A stretch of 64,000 nt of DNA from Gymnorhina tibicen (GCA_013399875.1 VXAZ01000263.1:497262-561261); one strand, 5' to 3'. Positions 36,611 through 48,697 are shown, counted from the stretch's first letter. The notes: generated by a model from the sequence alone, not told the origin. Made by a program: numbers and translations.

Positions 36611-38588
36611 TATGCATTATTTTGTCCCTCTTAATTTCCTTATTATGGCTGCTGAGTACTAATTACATGGCTTGAACTAATGGTTTTTGGGAGTTCCCTT
36701 GCATGAGTTCCGAACAAAATCACCCTTCATTAACTGTTTTTCGTGCTCCGTTGTACCCGATAAATAAAAAAAGTTAGAGGAACACAGAAATCCTGCTGTA
36801 TTGAACTAGTGGTACCTAGTCCCATTAATGCTTTAATCATCAAAAACACAGCGGATATATAGTTTTCAGACTGATTTTAAACAGCTCTTCTCCAAATAAC
36901 GAAGGAGTAAGGACCCTTGTACATTCAAACTGATGTTCTTCAATGCATAGATCAAACCACAGCATGGCACTGGATTCTTTGCAAAAATGTGTAAAGGTCT
37001 TCAAGTTTCATTTGCATAAAACACTGCAGAAAAGTGAAAATTGTAGGACTGATTTGAGCATTTCTGATCATTTTGTCTGGATGTGTGTTATGCTAGCAAA
37101 ATTGCACCACCTCTGATTTCACATTACTGCTGTTGTTCCTTTGTTCTTTCTATTTTTTTTTCTAATTTATTTCATGAGGCAGGCATGGAAGGACACTGAT
37201 GGAAGGCATTAGTCAAGGGAGGCATTACTGCTGCTGAGAAGGTGAAATACGTGTCACTGCTGAAGAGAGGGACTGACAGATATGAGTGGATACATCACCA
37301 TCTCTGATACTTGGTAGATGGAGGGTTGACGAATAAGATGATAAACTGTTATAGACACAACAACTACATCATTCCCCTCATATATCAATTCAAGGTAAAA
37401 GGACTAAATTAATTCTTCTGGAAGATGATGTACTCAGGATATGGACAAATAGGGGTAGTCACAACCAAATTACACCCCTATTGCCATTCCCTTTATACAG
37501 CACTTCAGGAATCACTACACTAATGAGACTCAACATCTTCCTGGTGGCTTTACAGAAATCCCTTTTCAGGCCGTATTTATTATCTCCTCACACTTGTTCC
37601 TGTTGGCACACTCCTGAGGCAGAAGTAGACCATTGAGTAAACACTAAGCTCAGACAGTGCCCTTGCTGCAAATGCTCATATTTGTCGTGACAGTGATTCA
37701 GTGGGATTTGGAATGATGGCATACCCTGAGCTCCCTGAGCATTTCTCTTTCACAAGCCCTGTGGCCTGACTGAGGCCGGTCTTACTCACTAATCTTACTG
37801 CTCTTTGCCCAGAGGGCTTTACACCTGTACGGCTAAACGAAATATTAATTTCTTTTTCTGGAAAGGCATATCTTCTTATGCTGGAAAACAGAAGCAATGC
37901 AAAAGTGACTGGATCAATTTGTTTCAATTACTTTGTGTAATCTTGGATTTAATGTCATTTAGAGAAACTGAAAATGAATTCTGAATTATTTTTCCTTTTC
38001 CTTATTTTTCCTTTTTCTTTCTTCCTATGCTCAGGTTTGACACTGGGAAGCACTAATTTTGTCCCTTTCTCCAAACAACCACAGCAGAAATACTTTATCT
38101 ATTTTAAATGCACGTGCATTTTATCAGAAGTTCCTCTTCTTCCATATGCATTTACAAATACATACAAAATTTCATGCATTTAGTATGGACTAGACAAATT
38201 CTCACAACATAGTCTTCATGTGTAAATGATTCCCTATAAATCAAGTCCTTTTTGGATATTAGAACAGACACTCCAATGAAGAGAAAAGAAAATTATGGAG
38301 AGTGTGTGACATAAGAACATGAATAAACAAAAGACTCTGGCATGCTAAAAGACAGAGGAAAAAGGAAAAAGCAAGTCAAAGACCTCTCTCTTGAAATCTC
38401 TCCTAATTGGCAAATCACTTCTATATCACCATGGTACTGCAGCACCATGAGGAGACAGATGCTCCCTAAAGCAGTCAGCCTCCAAACAATTCAGTATATT
38501 TCAGGCCAAAGCAAATAACCTGGCTTCTGCTAGAAAACTATCCAAACCCCAGAACATTTCATGGTAAGTGCATCATCTGCTTCCTCTT
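36611..38588. other. No gene seen; AT-rich unique sequence
   Basis: Nothing recognised. Open frames are short and without family resemblance. Confidence 0.55.
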
Positions 38589-38652
38589 CAAAGCACTATG
38601 AAACAGGCAGGAAAAAGAGGCCATTTTTACCCTTTTTTCAGGGAAGAACTGT
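38589..38652 (-). mobile_element. Possible MIR/L2 fragment
   Basis: 'caaagcactatgaaacaggc' followed by 'gccatttttaccc' and 'cagggaagaactg' resembles, in order, the reverse complement of the L2/MIR 3' segment. It ends just before the CR1 at 38671. Short and diverged. Confidence 0.3.
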
Positions 38653-38964
38653 ATAAAATGTATAAGGTAATTATAGAATGTTCTAGATTAAAAAAGACCT
38701 TTAAGATCATCAAGTACAATCATTAACCCTATGCTGCCAAGTCCACCACTAAACCATGTCCCTGAGCACCACTCCTGCACATCTTTTAAATATCTACAGG
38801 AATGATGACTCCACCACTTCCCTGAGCAGCCTGTTCCAGTGCTTGGAAACCCTTTCTGCAAAGGAGTTTTTCCTAATATTCAATCTAAACCTCCCCTGGT
38901 GCAACTTGAGACTATTTCCTCTTATGCTGTCACTTGTTACCTCGGAGAAAAGACTGGCCCCCAT

Positions 38965-40030
38965 CTAACTACAACCTCCTTTCTGGTAGTTGTAGACAAC
39001 AAGGTCTTCCCCAAGCCTCCTTTTCTCCAGGCTAAACAGCCACAGCTCCCCCAGGTGCTCCTCATCAGATTTGTGCTCCAGACCCTTCACCAGCTCCATT
39101 GCCTTGGTCCTGCTGGCCACACTATTTTTGATACAGGCCGGGGGGGCCACTGGCCTTCTTGGCCACCTGAGCACATGCTGGCTCATGTTCAGTCGCTGGT
39201 GACCAGCACCCCCAGGTCCTTTTCCTGTAGAACTCCCTGGGGCTGTTGTGACCCAAGTGCAGAACGCAGCACTTGGCCTTGTAGCACCTCATACAATTGG
39301 CCCCAGCCCATGGATCCAGCCTTCCCAGATCCTTCTGCAGAGCCTTCCTGCCCTCCAGCACATCAACATTCCCACCCAGCTTGGTGCCATTTGCAAACTG
39401 ACTGAGGGTGCACTCAACCCCCTAGTCCAGATCATTGATTAAGCTATTAAACAAGACTGGCCCCAACACTGATCCCCGGGGGACACTGCTTGTGACTGTC
39501 TGCCAGCTGAAGGCAGCACCATTCACCCACCTCTCTGAGCCCAGACACCCCGTTTTTTACCCAGAGAAGAACATACCCATCCAAGCCCTGAGCAGCCAGC
39601 TTCTCCAGGAGAATGCTGTGCGAAATGATGTCAAAGGCTTTGCTGAAGCTCAGGTACACAACATTCACAGCCTTTCCCTTAGCCATCAGGTGAGTCACCC
39701 TGTCATAAAAGGAGAGCAGGTCAGTCAAGCAGCATCTGCCTTTCATATACCTGTGCTGGCTGGGCCTGATCCCCTGATTGTCCTGTACATGTGTGTGATG
39801 GCACTCACGGTGATCTGCTCCATGATCTTCCCCAGCACCAAGGTCAGACTGACAGCCGCGTAGTTCCCCAGATCTTCCTTCCAGCCCTTCTTGTAGACGA
39901 TATCACATTTACTAACTTCTGGTGAACTGGGACCTCCCCAGTTAGCCAGGACTGCTGGTAAATGATAGAAAGTGGCTCTTCAACCGGCATCCTCAGTACT
40001 CTTGGGTGGATGACAATTGGTCCCATAGAA
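38965..40030 (-). pseudogene. CR1 ORF2 reverse transcriptase remnant
   Basis: This is the broken reverse-transcriptase and C-terminal part of the host CR1 ORF2. The clearest open piece (39447-39746) starts with MKGRCCLTDLLSFYDRVTHL and carries motif A as VVYLSFSKAFD. The usual Asp before FSKAFD is Ser, codon at 39648-39650. In a second frame (39122-39361) the catalytic FADD box lies just upstream and reads FANG (39386-39397), so both aspartates are gone. It is followed by MRCYKAKCCVLHLGHN. A third piece (38965-39186) carries KGLEHKSDEEHLGELWLFSL. An intact enzyme would make cDNA on nicked target DNA; with motif A and FADD both lost this copy cannot. Confidence 0.88.
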
Positions 40031-40559
40031 ATTGTGCACGCCTAAGAGGAGTATTAAGTTGCTGACCATTTACTCTTGGATTATGGAGTCTTCATTCTGC
40101 TCCCTGTCCCTTTCTTCCAGCTCATGGGGCTGGCTACCTGAGGAACAACCGGCCTTTAATAGTAAGACTGAAGCAAAGAAGCCATGAAGCACTCCAGCCT
40201 CTTCCTCAGCTTTTGTCACTATGTTTCCCCTGCAGCCCATAAAGGATAGATATTATCCTTAGTCCTCCTTTTGTTGTTAATGTATTTATAGAAACTTTTA
40301 AAATTGTCTTCTACAACACTAGCCAGATTAAGTTCTACTTGGGGTTTGATCCTTCTAATTTTCTCCTTGTATAATCTCATAACATCCTTGTAGTCCTCCC
40401 ATGTTGCCTGTCCCTTCTTCCTGAGTTCCAGACAAAACTTTCCGTTTAGCCTGGCTGGTCTTCCTTGCTTGCCATTTGGGAGATTGGGAGAGCCTTCTCC
40501 TGTGACTTTAAGATTTCTGTCTTGAAGAGTGTCCCGCCTTCCTGGACTCCTTCCGCCTT

Positions 40560-41366
40560 CAGGCTTCCCAAGGGACTCTACAAACTAGTTTTCTAGAGAG
40601 GCCAAAGGCTGTGCTTCAGAAATCCAAGGTAGTTGATAACTCCTCTCCTTGCTCCTCCGAGAATCAAAATTGTGATTACTATGCCCAAGAGAGGCCCCAA
40701 GCACCAGCCCTTCCCCACTCACAAACAGCAGGTCCAGTGGGATGCCTTCCCTAGTTGGCTCATTCACCAGCTGTGTATAGAACATTTTGTGTGCCTCTTC
40801 ATCTTGGTTAGGTGGTCTATAACAGACTCCCACCTTGATTTCTGCCTTCCTGGCCTTCCCCTCTTGTTCCTACTCATAAACATTCAGCCCTACGGTCGCC
40901 ATGACTCATCTCTAACCAGTCAAAACACAGGGCTACCCCACTACCTCTCTTTCCTTGCCTATCACAGAATCACAGATTGGTTAAGGTTGGAAGGGATCAC
41001 TGAATGTCATCTAGTCCAACCTCCCTGCTCAAGCAGGGTCCTCCAGAGCACCCTACTCAAAAATGTGTCCAGACAACTTTTGAGTATCTCCAGTGAGGGA
41101 GATTCCACAGCCTCTCTGGACAACCTGTTCCAGTGCACGGTCACCTGCACAGTGAAGCAGCTCATCCTCATGTTCAGGTGGAACTTCCTGTCCATCACGT
41201 TGCCTCTTGTCCCATCGCTCGGCACCACCGGGCAGAGCCTGGATCCATCCTCTTGGCACCCTCCCTTCAGATTCGCATAGACATCGATGAGGTCCTGTCT
41301 CGGTCTTCTCCAGGCTAAACAACTGTCCCTCTTAAAGAGTTTATAGCCATCCATTGCAGTGCTCCA
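40560..41366 (-). pseudogene. CR1 ORF2 endonuclease remnant, split and deleted
   Basis: The apurinic-like endonuclease part of the host CR1 is split by the nested element. DGYKLFKRD lies at 41325-41352 and RQGKRGSGVAL follows at about 40928-40960. Further along the minus strand GVCYRPPNQDEEAH and KMFYTQL run straight into VNEPTREG near 40766-40776. In the family as I know it, about 40 residues including the catalytic GDFN block separate these parts. A short repeat (CAGCTG) at the joint suggests deletion between microhomologies. LGHSNHN, carrying the histidine-rich end of the domain, remains. Confidence 0.8.
40961..41324 (-). mobile_element. Second CR1 nested inside the first
   Basis: This 364-bp, 5'-truncated CR1 lies in the same orientation inside the endonuclease region of the host CR1. 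Its 3' end at 40961 carries two copies of the CR1 terminal octamer (plus strand CACAGAAT CACAGATT, 40963-40978), followed by the usual 'ggttggaagggatcactg'. On the minus strand it codes for the last part of ORF2, LKGGCQEDGSRLCPVVPSD, then NVMDRKFHLNMRM, HWNRL and SLEILKSCLD. Removing it restores the host codons for RD|RQ without extra or missing bases beyond a few at the 41321-41324 edge. No target-site duplication is visible, as is usual for CR1. It belongs to a different CR1 subfamily than its host, because the 3' regions differ. Confidence 0.9.
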
Positions 41367-41367
41367 G

Positions 41368-44300
41368 GCCTGGCCTCAAAGAAAATTTTCATTTGACAGA
41401 GACAAGCAGAGCATGCTGTAAGTGCTTTTGATCCCTGCTGACTGTGACCTACCAGATAGCAGAGGAGGAGCGCTCCTCCACATCATCATGGTGAGCACTT
41501 GCACAGCAAAGGACAGCATGGGTCCCTCAGCTGAGGGACTGACATAACTCTAAGTTTGGTAAAAAAAATGTGTATTTTTCAAACACAGGACATTTCCTAT
41601 GTTGAAGCTGGTCTAGAAGAATTTCAGCAAACTCTGTGAGCGTGAGACACTTTTAGAGACCATTCAGTAGCATTCAGGTGTCTCTTCAAGCTATTTAATT
41701 TACTGCTCTCATCTAAATGCTTTAGCAATCCTGGAAATATTTCTCTATGTTGATAAATTTTGGCAGCTGTAATAATTAATGCCTGCAGAATAAAAGGTGT
41801 GTCTATAAAGTGCTGTATATTTTTGTGTAGGTAGCTGCACATAAATGCAACCACAGGCATTCGATAATCATAAAAAAAGTATGAATGCTGACTTCAAATC
41901 CAATGTGCCTATTGATTAAAATGCCAATAACAGCTATGTATTGTAAAAATTAGGGAGAGATTGCAAGATTATACATGGAGTACACCAGGAAATGACTTGT
42001 TTAGATTATGTTTTCATCCATAGTGAAAGCAGTCCACATAATTGTTCTGTCAAGTAAGATTTTTACACTGCAAGTTAGAAAGTGTGGGGGAACCTGTTAA
42101 CCCCACTTGTCTGACCTGTTCCTGTCAGAACTATCTTTAGTTGGAGCTTCAGAATGTACAAACCACATAGAGTCTATACCCCCTTTCTAACATTATTATC
42201 CCCCCTGCTGGTTTAATTTATGTGTTTAATTTTGGTTTGCTGGGTGCAATATGGCTAATTGCTTAGAACTGTGCAACCTTACAAGTGAAATTTTGCTTTT
42301 ATAATTTGTAGCACATCAAGTATAATAATGTTCATTTAATTTCTGAAAAAGATAATTATGCTAATAGAATTATTTGAATAAAAATTCACACTCTACCCAG
42401 GATAATGTCCTCTACCTCTTAATTTATACTAATGTAGGTCTGTAAGGAATTTTTAATAATGTACTTCAACCCGGGGCCAGGAAGGGCTAGACAGAAGCAA
42501 AGGACTGAGAGGTCTTAAATGGGACACAAAGGCTTCAGAGGTCTTTGTAGCAAAAGCTGTCAGAAGTGATGCAGGTATTGAATTTGGATAGATGCTACAA
42601 GATGCAGTAAGCAGCCCTGGTCACGTGAGGGGATGTGGTCTTGCTATGTATAGCTAACAAGTTAAAGTAAGGGAGGGAAAAAAAGACACTGCAGGTCAGC
42701 AATTGCATTGCACGCAAGCAGGGCTTGCAAGGTGTAACCTCTGGTGCAGATGACCCATTGCCTCCCCAAAATGCCTGGCACCTAAGAAGGGCCAGCACTG
42801 TGGGAGACTGACCATGAAGAAGCTGGCACCCAAAAGGACGTGGCACCCAGCTTCATCCATCACCCTGGAGAGGCAGTGGATGGAAAGCACAGTGCCAGGA
42901 GAGGAACAGCACCTCCCTTAGTCCCAAGGAAATGCAATCTGTTCTAAGAGCCATCCATTAGCCATCAGTTAGGCATGATGGCTTGGAACTGGCTCATAAG
43001 GCAGCACACATACCCACCCTCTGATGCCCAGACATCCTCCATGCTGGGCAAACTATGTTTCAGCATTTGGGCGGTGTCCTCAGGAGAACTGTTGACCGAT
43101 AAATAAGCTTTTAGGGCTGAGAAGGGTCATTCTGACATTGGCATTACCGGGGGGCCTGCTAAGCTGTAGCCCAGCACAAGCCAACATCTCATCTCACCAT
43201 CAGCCTGAGAGATGCACAGTCAGGCCATTCCATACCCCCAAGCCACAGCTGAAGCATCCTGAGAGATGCCTTAGGGCCTTTGCTGTTCAAGGATGGACAT
43301 CAATTTAATTTTCCTGGAGTCATTAGGATTGTTGCTGCATCGTGTGACTCTGCTTGCAGTGGGGAAGTCATGCCTTCAGCTAAGCTCTCTTTGCATTCAG
43401 CATTTAGGATCCCTATGCAAACGAGGTGTTAATGCAGCATCGTTTGCTGTATTTTATTTTGGATGAGATCAATTAGCAGTGTGGCCAGATTTAAAAACAT
43501 GTGATCCCCATCTCTTCCCAGAGTGAACTTCCATCCCCTGGCCCTTGCATGTGTTGGGCAGTGAAAGGCTGGCCGGTAGTGTCTGTCAACATTAAACCAC
43601 GCTAAAATCGTGTGCAGCAGTATGCAGTTCTTGCTTTTAAAATTATGCTGTTGGGGGGTTCCAGTGTTGATTATTGCATTTGTAGTAATTTCCTAGACCT
43701 GGAATGAGAAAACTATTGCAAATCCTCTGTGAATGGCTTAAACAGGGAAGCATGATAAATGAAAGTTTCTAAAGGTGGTGACTTTCATACTAGAGTAATA
43801 TAAAATACTGTGATTAATGCCCAGACTGTCAGTTCATGTTTTCTCCCTGAATTATTTCAGGAGGGTTTTTTTACATGCCATGAGTATATTTACAGGTGAT
43901 AAAAGGGCAGGATTGGCAGCCCAAGAGCTTGAAAAAACTATTTATCTGTTGAAAGGGTGTCATGAGCGGCAAGTTTTGCACAGCTTCTCTGTGTTTCTTC
44001 CTTTTACCAGTGCTCTTGTCCTCCTTCTCCTTCTGCTCTAAGTTAATCATTCACAGAATTGGGGATTTCAAGGTCACAAATAAGGAGACACTTTTTGCAG
44101 CTTCTTGTTTTTGCTGGAAAAGAGGGGGGACTGAGGTCAAGCCTATTCATTTCACAAATGCTGGCTGACATTAATATCTGAATGCTTTCTTGATTTCCTC
44201 TGCTGGGTACGGGAAATAGCTTTAATATCTTGTATACCACAATGTGGTAGCTATTGCCTTTTAATGTTGATCCCTATAGACCATCAATCCCTAACTAGTG

Positions 44301-44754
44301 TGGCTACTTACTGAAACTGAGATGGTTTCACACTGATTTATAGGTAAAAGATTCCTTGCCTAATGACTAATTCCTCAAGTTGTATGGTTCCACTTAATTT
44401 TTTAAATTCCTTTGACCATCAACCACCACTGATTTTTAGGTAGAACTCTTCACTGATTTGATTGTGGAATACTTAAGAACATTATTGGATTATATGGCCT
44501 CATATTTTTATGGAGCTGAGTTACTTAATGATGTCAGAACATTTGTTTTTGAGATTTTCTCTTTTTTGGGTTTCGTTTTCTTTTGATAGCTTTAAATACA
44601 AAGTGCCTTATAACTGGGGAAGAGCAAGTTTGTATGAAATAAAAACGACTATGGATCTTCACTGAAAATATATAGTGAGGCTATTTTTACTTTCATTGCT
44701 GAGTTTTGCAGAATAAACAGATTACAATAAACAGAATACAGAGAGATGATAGCA
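41368..44754. other. No gene seen; unique sequence
   Basis: No gene recognised. A GC-richer stretch at about 42470-43270 has short frames without known motifs. Within it 'cttttagggctgagaaggg' (about 43108-43126) faintly resembles the 3' end of an old reptile-type CR1. The AT-rich part at 42300-42400 has the look of a conserved non-coding element, but this is untested. Confidence 0.5.
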
Positions 44755-44830
44755 TTATTATTATTATTTATACAGCACCATAAATGTGCATTCTGCTTAA
44801 CATACAAATAAAAGATATCTCAGGAGATCA
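44755..44830. mobile_element. Ancient L2/CR1-like tail fragment
   Basis: 'attattattatttatacagc' followed by 'accataaatgtgc' and 'cttaacatacaaataaaaga' resembles the common sauropsid fossil with ATTATTATTTATAGAGCACCATA, CTGTACAAACA and AATAAAAGACAGTCCC. The order agrees but the sequence is diverged. Family and strand are uncertain. Confidence 0.4.
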
Positions 44831-45243
44831 CTTCAAGTTCAACTCCAGCATAAAGCACAACTTTCTCCTGAACATTTCCTTTTTTTCACAGTTGTTAAGA
44901 ACAAATGTTTCAGACTAGAGTGCATTAAACTGAGGAACTGAAATCCTTATCTAGGCTCAAAAAGAAAGTGATTTGATCATACTGCTTAAATGTATAGGCC
45001 AAAACTCACTCTGTGATAAAAATCCTCTTGACTGCAGGGAAGGCCAGAGCTGACCCTACATTCCCACCAAAGCTGCTGGAGTCCAGAAGTGCTCCGAACT
45101 TTTGAAAATTAAGATATTTTTATGTTTTTAAAGGTGATGCCTCACTGTAGGTCATAACACCTCACAGAAATTATTGCAACATATCAAACTCTGTATTAAG
45201 CACAGTGCTAACTTTCAAGCAAAACCTTAATCATTTAAAAAAA

Positions 45244-45273
45244 TTTATTCTCTTATTTTTTAAAGAGAATAAA
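45244..45273. other. Perfect 11-bp stem-loop
   Basis: TTTATTCTCTT (45244-45254) and AAGAGAATAAA (45263-45273) are exact reverse complements around an 8-nt loop ATTTTTTA. Confidence 0.7.
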
Positions 45274-47312
45274 CACTGAAGTGATTCAGGCCTAGAGAAG
45301 CTCTATGACGAAGGAAATCTTGGAGGCTGAATAGATTGAGAAACCCCAGTTGGAGCACTGATCCAGGCGATGAAAGGCAGTTGTGTAAGCTCACCTCCCA
45401 AGGTGTTGAGAATATGTACGTGCACTGTTGTTACCCATAGACATGAGCTGGGAGCCACAGGGGTGAAGGGAAAAGCTCACTCCAGAGAAACAAAATATTC
45501 CAAATGAACAGTTTTAAAGGAAAGTCACTGAAAATACTAACCAAGTAACACAACAAATTAACTGAAAATGGAGCGTTAAAAATACTAATTAAAAATAAAT
45601 GTCTGTATAGTATAGTGTTTACAGATTTCAGAGGGAGGAAAGAATGTTTGTTGGAAAACTTTGTAATTTTGTAAAGCAATAAGAGACACTGGCAGGTGCC
45701 AAGTCCCTTAGGGATAAATCGTGGCCAAGCTTCATAAGTCAGGAAGGAACATGGATTTCAGTGTATCTGCAACTAGGAAATTTGGCAAGATGCAATGTTT
45801 TGTGTGCCAAAGGGACACCTCTTCAGAAAAAATTCTTTCTTTTAGAACTTAATTGTTAATGTAAAACCCCATTAATACAATTGTGGCAAGAAGATTTATC
45901 TAACTTTAATGTCTTGACAAAGCAGGTAGTACTTCTAAATAACATTTTTTAACACCTGTGAAGATTCATCCAATCAAAAAAAACCAACTTCCATCCCTTT
46001 GAGCGAATGAATTGTGCTGCTGTTGGGGCACTGAGCATTTACTGCAGCAACAAGCAATGAGAAATAGTGTCGGAGTAAGACTACCAGCCTAATCACACAG
46101 CTTTTCATCATGACACAAAGATAAACTCAATTCAAGACCTTTCCCCCAAATACAAATATTCGGAGCAGGTTCCCAGAGCCATCTTCATCTGTTGTCCCTG
46201 TTTCCTCACACAAATGTCACAGGAATGCTGAGGTTGGAATTTTGTAGCTCCCCTAAACATGAGATAATGCTATTCTTTCTAATCATCACTGTCAATTAGC
46301 TAAAAATTCCTGAAGTGCCAGCTAAGCAGTGATGCAGAATAGACTTCAATATATTCTAAATCTGTACCGGAGAACAGGAGCACTACATTTTTCTCTGTGC
46401 AAGAGTTTGTTTTGAGCATGTGCACTGTCCATGTCCTGAACTCTTCATAAACTGCAGGAGTAAACACAGAGTGCTGCATTACAGTGCTGAAAAAGTCCTC
46501 CAGCCACTGTGCTTGACATTAAGTCATGAACAAAATTGATTTGTGAAGTCTGTATTGAATACTTTATTTTCAGTAAGACCCTGTAGAAGCCTATTTTTTA
46601 AGAAATGGAAGGAAAAAAGGCAAAGTCCTTGCTTCCAACCAAGTAATACCTGACACAATTTCAAGTAAATATGAATGGTAGAAAGATATTCTAGCACTGC
46701 GTTATATCCTCAAGCTGCAGAAGTTAGTAGACTGGAAATGTGCATCATTCCAAATCTGAGTGGATGAAAGGGTCTTTGGTTCTCAAGGGTTTATCCATAA
46801 CAATTCAGACCACGTTAGAGTTTGGGAATTTGTCCTTTTCTATTGGTTTGACCCAGGGGTTAGGAAGTAACACTACTAGAAAAAATTCTGGACTCCTGTG
46901 AATTTAGTAGAACTTTTGTAGTCAGCCACGTCTGGAGTGGGATTTTCCTGATTGTCCAGAACAACTGGAAGCAAATAGCACAGTCTGAAAGAAAGTTTTG
47001 TAAAACCAGTGAGAAAATTTCTCTTCCAGGGATTAGAAAACACAGAAGCCAATTCTGTTGAGTTGAAGCCCATCTTTACAGTCCTTCCCAGTGTGATAAT
47101 TGATTTCAAATACCTTTTGAAAACAAGGGATGGCATCCAAATAAAAGGCTATCTGGTATACCTGGATGACATTTATTATTACAATCCAGTTTCTGAGGAA
47201 ATGTTTTTGGACACAGTCCTTTTTCTGACCTGAAAAATAGGATCAGGAAGATTATAAAGTAATTCCAATGAGGGAAAAAAAATTTACCTGGATATTTTGT
47301 TTTAAAAGTCTC

Positions 47313-47350
47313 AATCAACAAATAGCCTCTAAATCAACAAACAGCCCCTA
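47313..47350. repeat. 19-bp tandem duplication
   Basis: 'aatcaacaaatagcctcta' at 47313-47331 is followed by 'aatcaacaaacagccccta' at 47332-47350, 17 of 19 bases alike. Confidence 0.88.
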
Positions 47351-47597
47351 AAGCTGTTTGAAAGCCTAATACGAAATTTCTATTTAAGATCTAAAGGAAA
47401 TTCTCTCTTGTCTACGGAAAGGGATTCAGCTAGTGTCTCAAGGTCTGTTCCAGATGTTTTTAAATCTGCATGTTTTAAATCTGCTTTACCTTGATAATCC
47501 TTCCCAAGACTATCCAAGAAGAGGTCTGGGTGCTCTGAGAATTCAGAAATAAAAAGAACTCTCCAAAATGATCTTAGTGCTAACTTCAGCTGCCTCT

Positions 47598-47624
47598 GGC
47601 CCTCATCCAGCAAAGCACTTAAAT
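47598..47624. mobile_element. Ancient amniote repeat scrap
   Basis: 'cctcatccagcaaagcactt' (47601-47620) followed by AAATC matches a motif I know from a very common fossil repeat of turtles, crocodilians and birds (CCAATCCAGCAAAGCACTTAAGC). The copy is short. I do not know its proper family name. Confidence 0.4.
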
Positions 47625-48640
47625 CTGTTCTTCTCTTTGAAATTGGCTTGGCAATGTCAACAGGGCTTCTCACATATCTGCAGTTAAATACCAGCATAAA
47701 TGATTATTTAGATCTAACCCCTCTCTATGAAGGCTTGAAATACCCACAGTAGTCACTGTAAGGGAGGGCCTTGTTTCATATTTCTGTTGATCATGATAAC
47801 AAGTTACTTTTCTCTTTCTACGAACTCATTTGACTTGCCACACACTGCTCTGGTTCAGGCTCCAAAGCTTCTTTGGCCCAAATTCATCCCTCTCAGTCTA
47901 AACATCCCCACTCAACCCCTTCAATCACCTTCTCAGTACCCACACATATTTACTGCAGTGGCTTGTGTCCATTGCTGGAGAGTGCTGACCTTCAGTAAAG
48001 CCAGTAATGGCTTTTACTAATTAAAGAACAACTCACCTTCTCTAGCCTTGCCCTTCGATTTCTCCTAGAAATCCTTTTCTCCTTAATAGAAAAACGTCTA
48101 GATGATGGAACAAAGCACAGTCATCTGGTGACCCTTGATTGCGTAGAAATCTAATAGCTGTCTTGCGACCTGGGGATCCACCTTTCCTTATTTTTTTCTT
48201 TAGAACTTTGTAAAAGCTAATTGGAAAGCAATCACAGCCCAACACTTAATAGACTTTCAAGTTTCAATAGCAAACAATTTTTTTCTGTGTTCAAGAGGCA
48301 CACTCTGGGCAATTTGCTCACTTTCATAGAAGGTAGGTAGTTTGATCTTGGCGAGGGAAGAAGGCTACAGTATATCACTTTTATTACCTTCTTTATATGA
48401 GAATAAATGTTTTATAAAAGTTCTGAAAATAATTTCTTATGTCAGAGAGGGAGAAACTTAGTTCTAGTACTCAAAATGCTTTAATTAGTTTTCCCTGAGT
48501 CTGTTTTCTTTGTTATCTCACTACAGCTGAATCAGTTTTATTACCCTGAAGAAATAATTTGCTCTTATTAAGACCAAGTACTCTGTTCAATAATTTAATA
48601 TGTTACATTCATCTTTAACGTTAAAAGGCCTGAGACAAAG

Positions 48641-48697
48641 TTCACTGAAATCAATGGAAAGTCTGCTAGGGACACCAAAGGGCTTTGGATCCTTTTA
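48641..48697. mobile_element. Possible ancient amniote repeat scrap
   Basis: 'cactgaaatcaatggaaag' (48643-48661) with 'gggctttggatcc' (48680-48692) resembles the CACTGAAGTCAATGGGA ... GGGCTTTGGATC motifs of an old amniote interspersed repeat. Diverged and short. Confidence 0.3.

Larger units (their letters stand above)
38671..41367 (-). mobile_element. Long CR1 LINE, host of a nested CR1
   Basis: This is the largest mobile element in the window. On the minus strand, 5' to 3', it begins near 41367 in the ORF2 endonuclease (DGYKLFKRD) and is interrupted at 41324-40961 by another CR1. It resumes with RQGKRGSGVAL, passes CYRPPNQDEEAH and TREGIPLDLLFV, and then the linker. The reverse transcriptase follows (KGRCCLTDLLSFYD, LSFSKAFD, EKLAAQGLDG, FANGTKL, CYKAKCCVLHLGHN), then the C-terminal part (SLEKRRLGEDLV) and the 3' region ending at about 38671. 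The 5' UTR, ORF1 and the start of ORF2 are absent, the usual 5' truncation. Frameshifts, lost catalytic residues and an endonuclease deletion make it inactive. CR1 normally inserts by target-primed reverse transcription using its own endonuclease. The element is GC-richer than its surroundings. Confidence 0.93.

Noticed and set aside
38839..39405. 188-codon plus-strand frame, the longest in the window
   Set aside because: It is antisense to the CR1 ORF2 remnant, whose minus-strand translation matches the family.
40633..41280. 215-codon plus-strand frame
   Set aside because: It is antisense across the nested CR1 junction and has no meaning as a protein.
43097..43175. 'cttttagggctgagaaggg' like an old CR1 3' end
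   Set aside because: Too short and diverged to call by eye.
47009..47233. Open frame containing LVYLDDIYYY, like the YxDD motif of a reverse transcriptase
   Set aside because: None of the flanking reverse-transcriptase motifs is present and the frame is only 74 codons. The motif is most likely chance.
47380..47697. Protein-like minus-strand frame of 105 codons with AG (47678-47683) and GT (47481-47489) at possible splice positions
   Set aside because: It overlaps an ancient repeat motif (47598-47624), the polypyrimidine tract is poor, no family is recognised and the frame has no companion exons.
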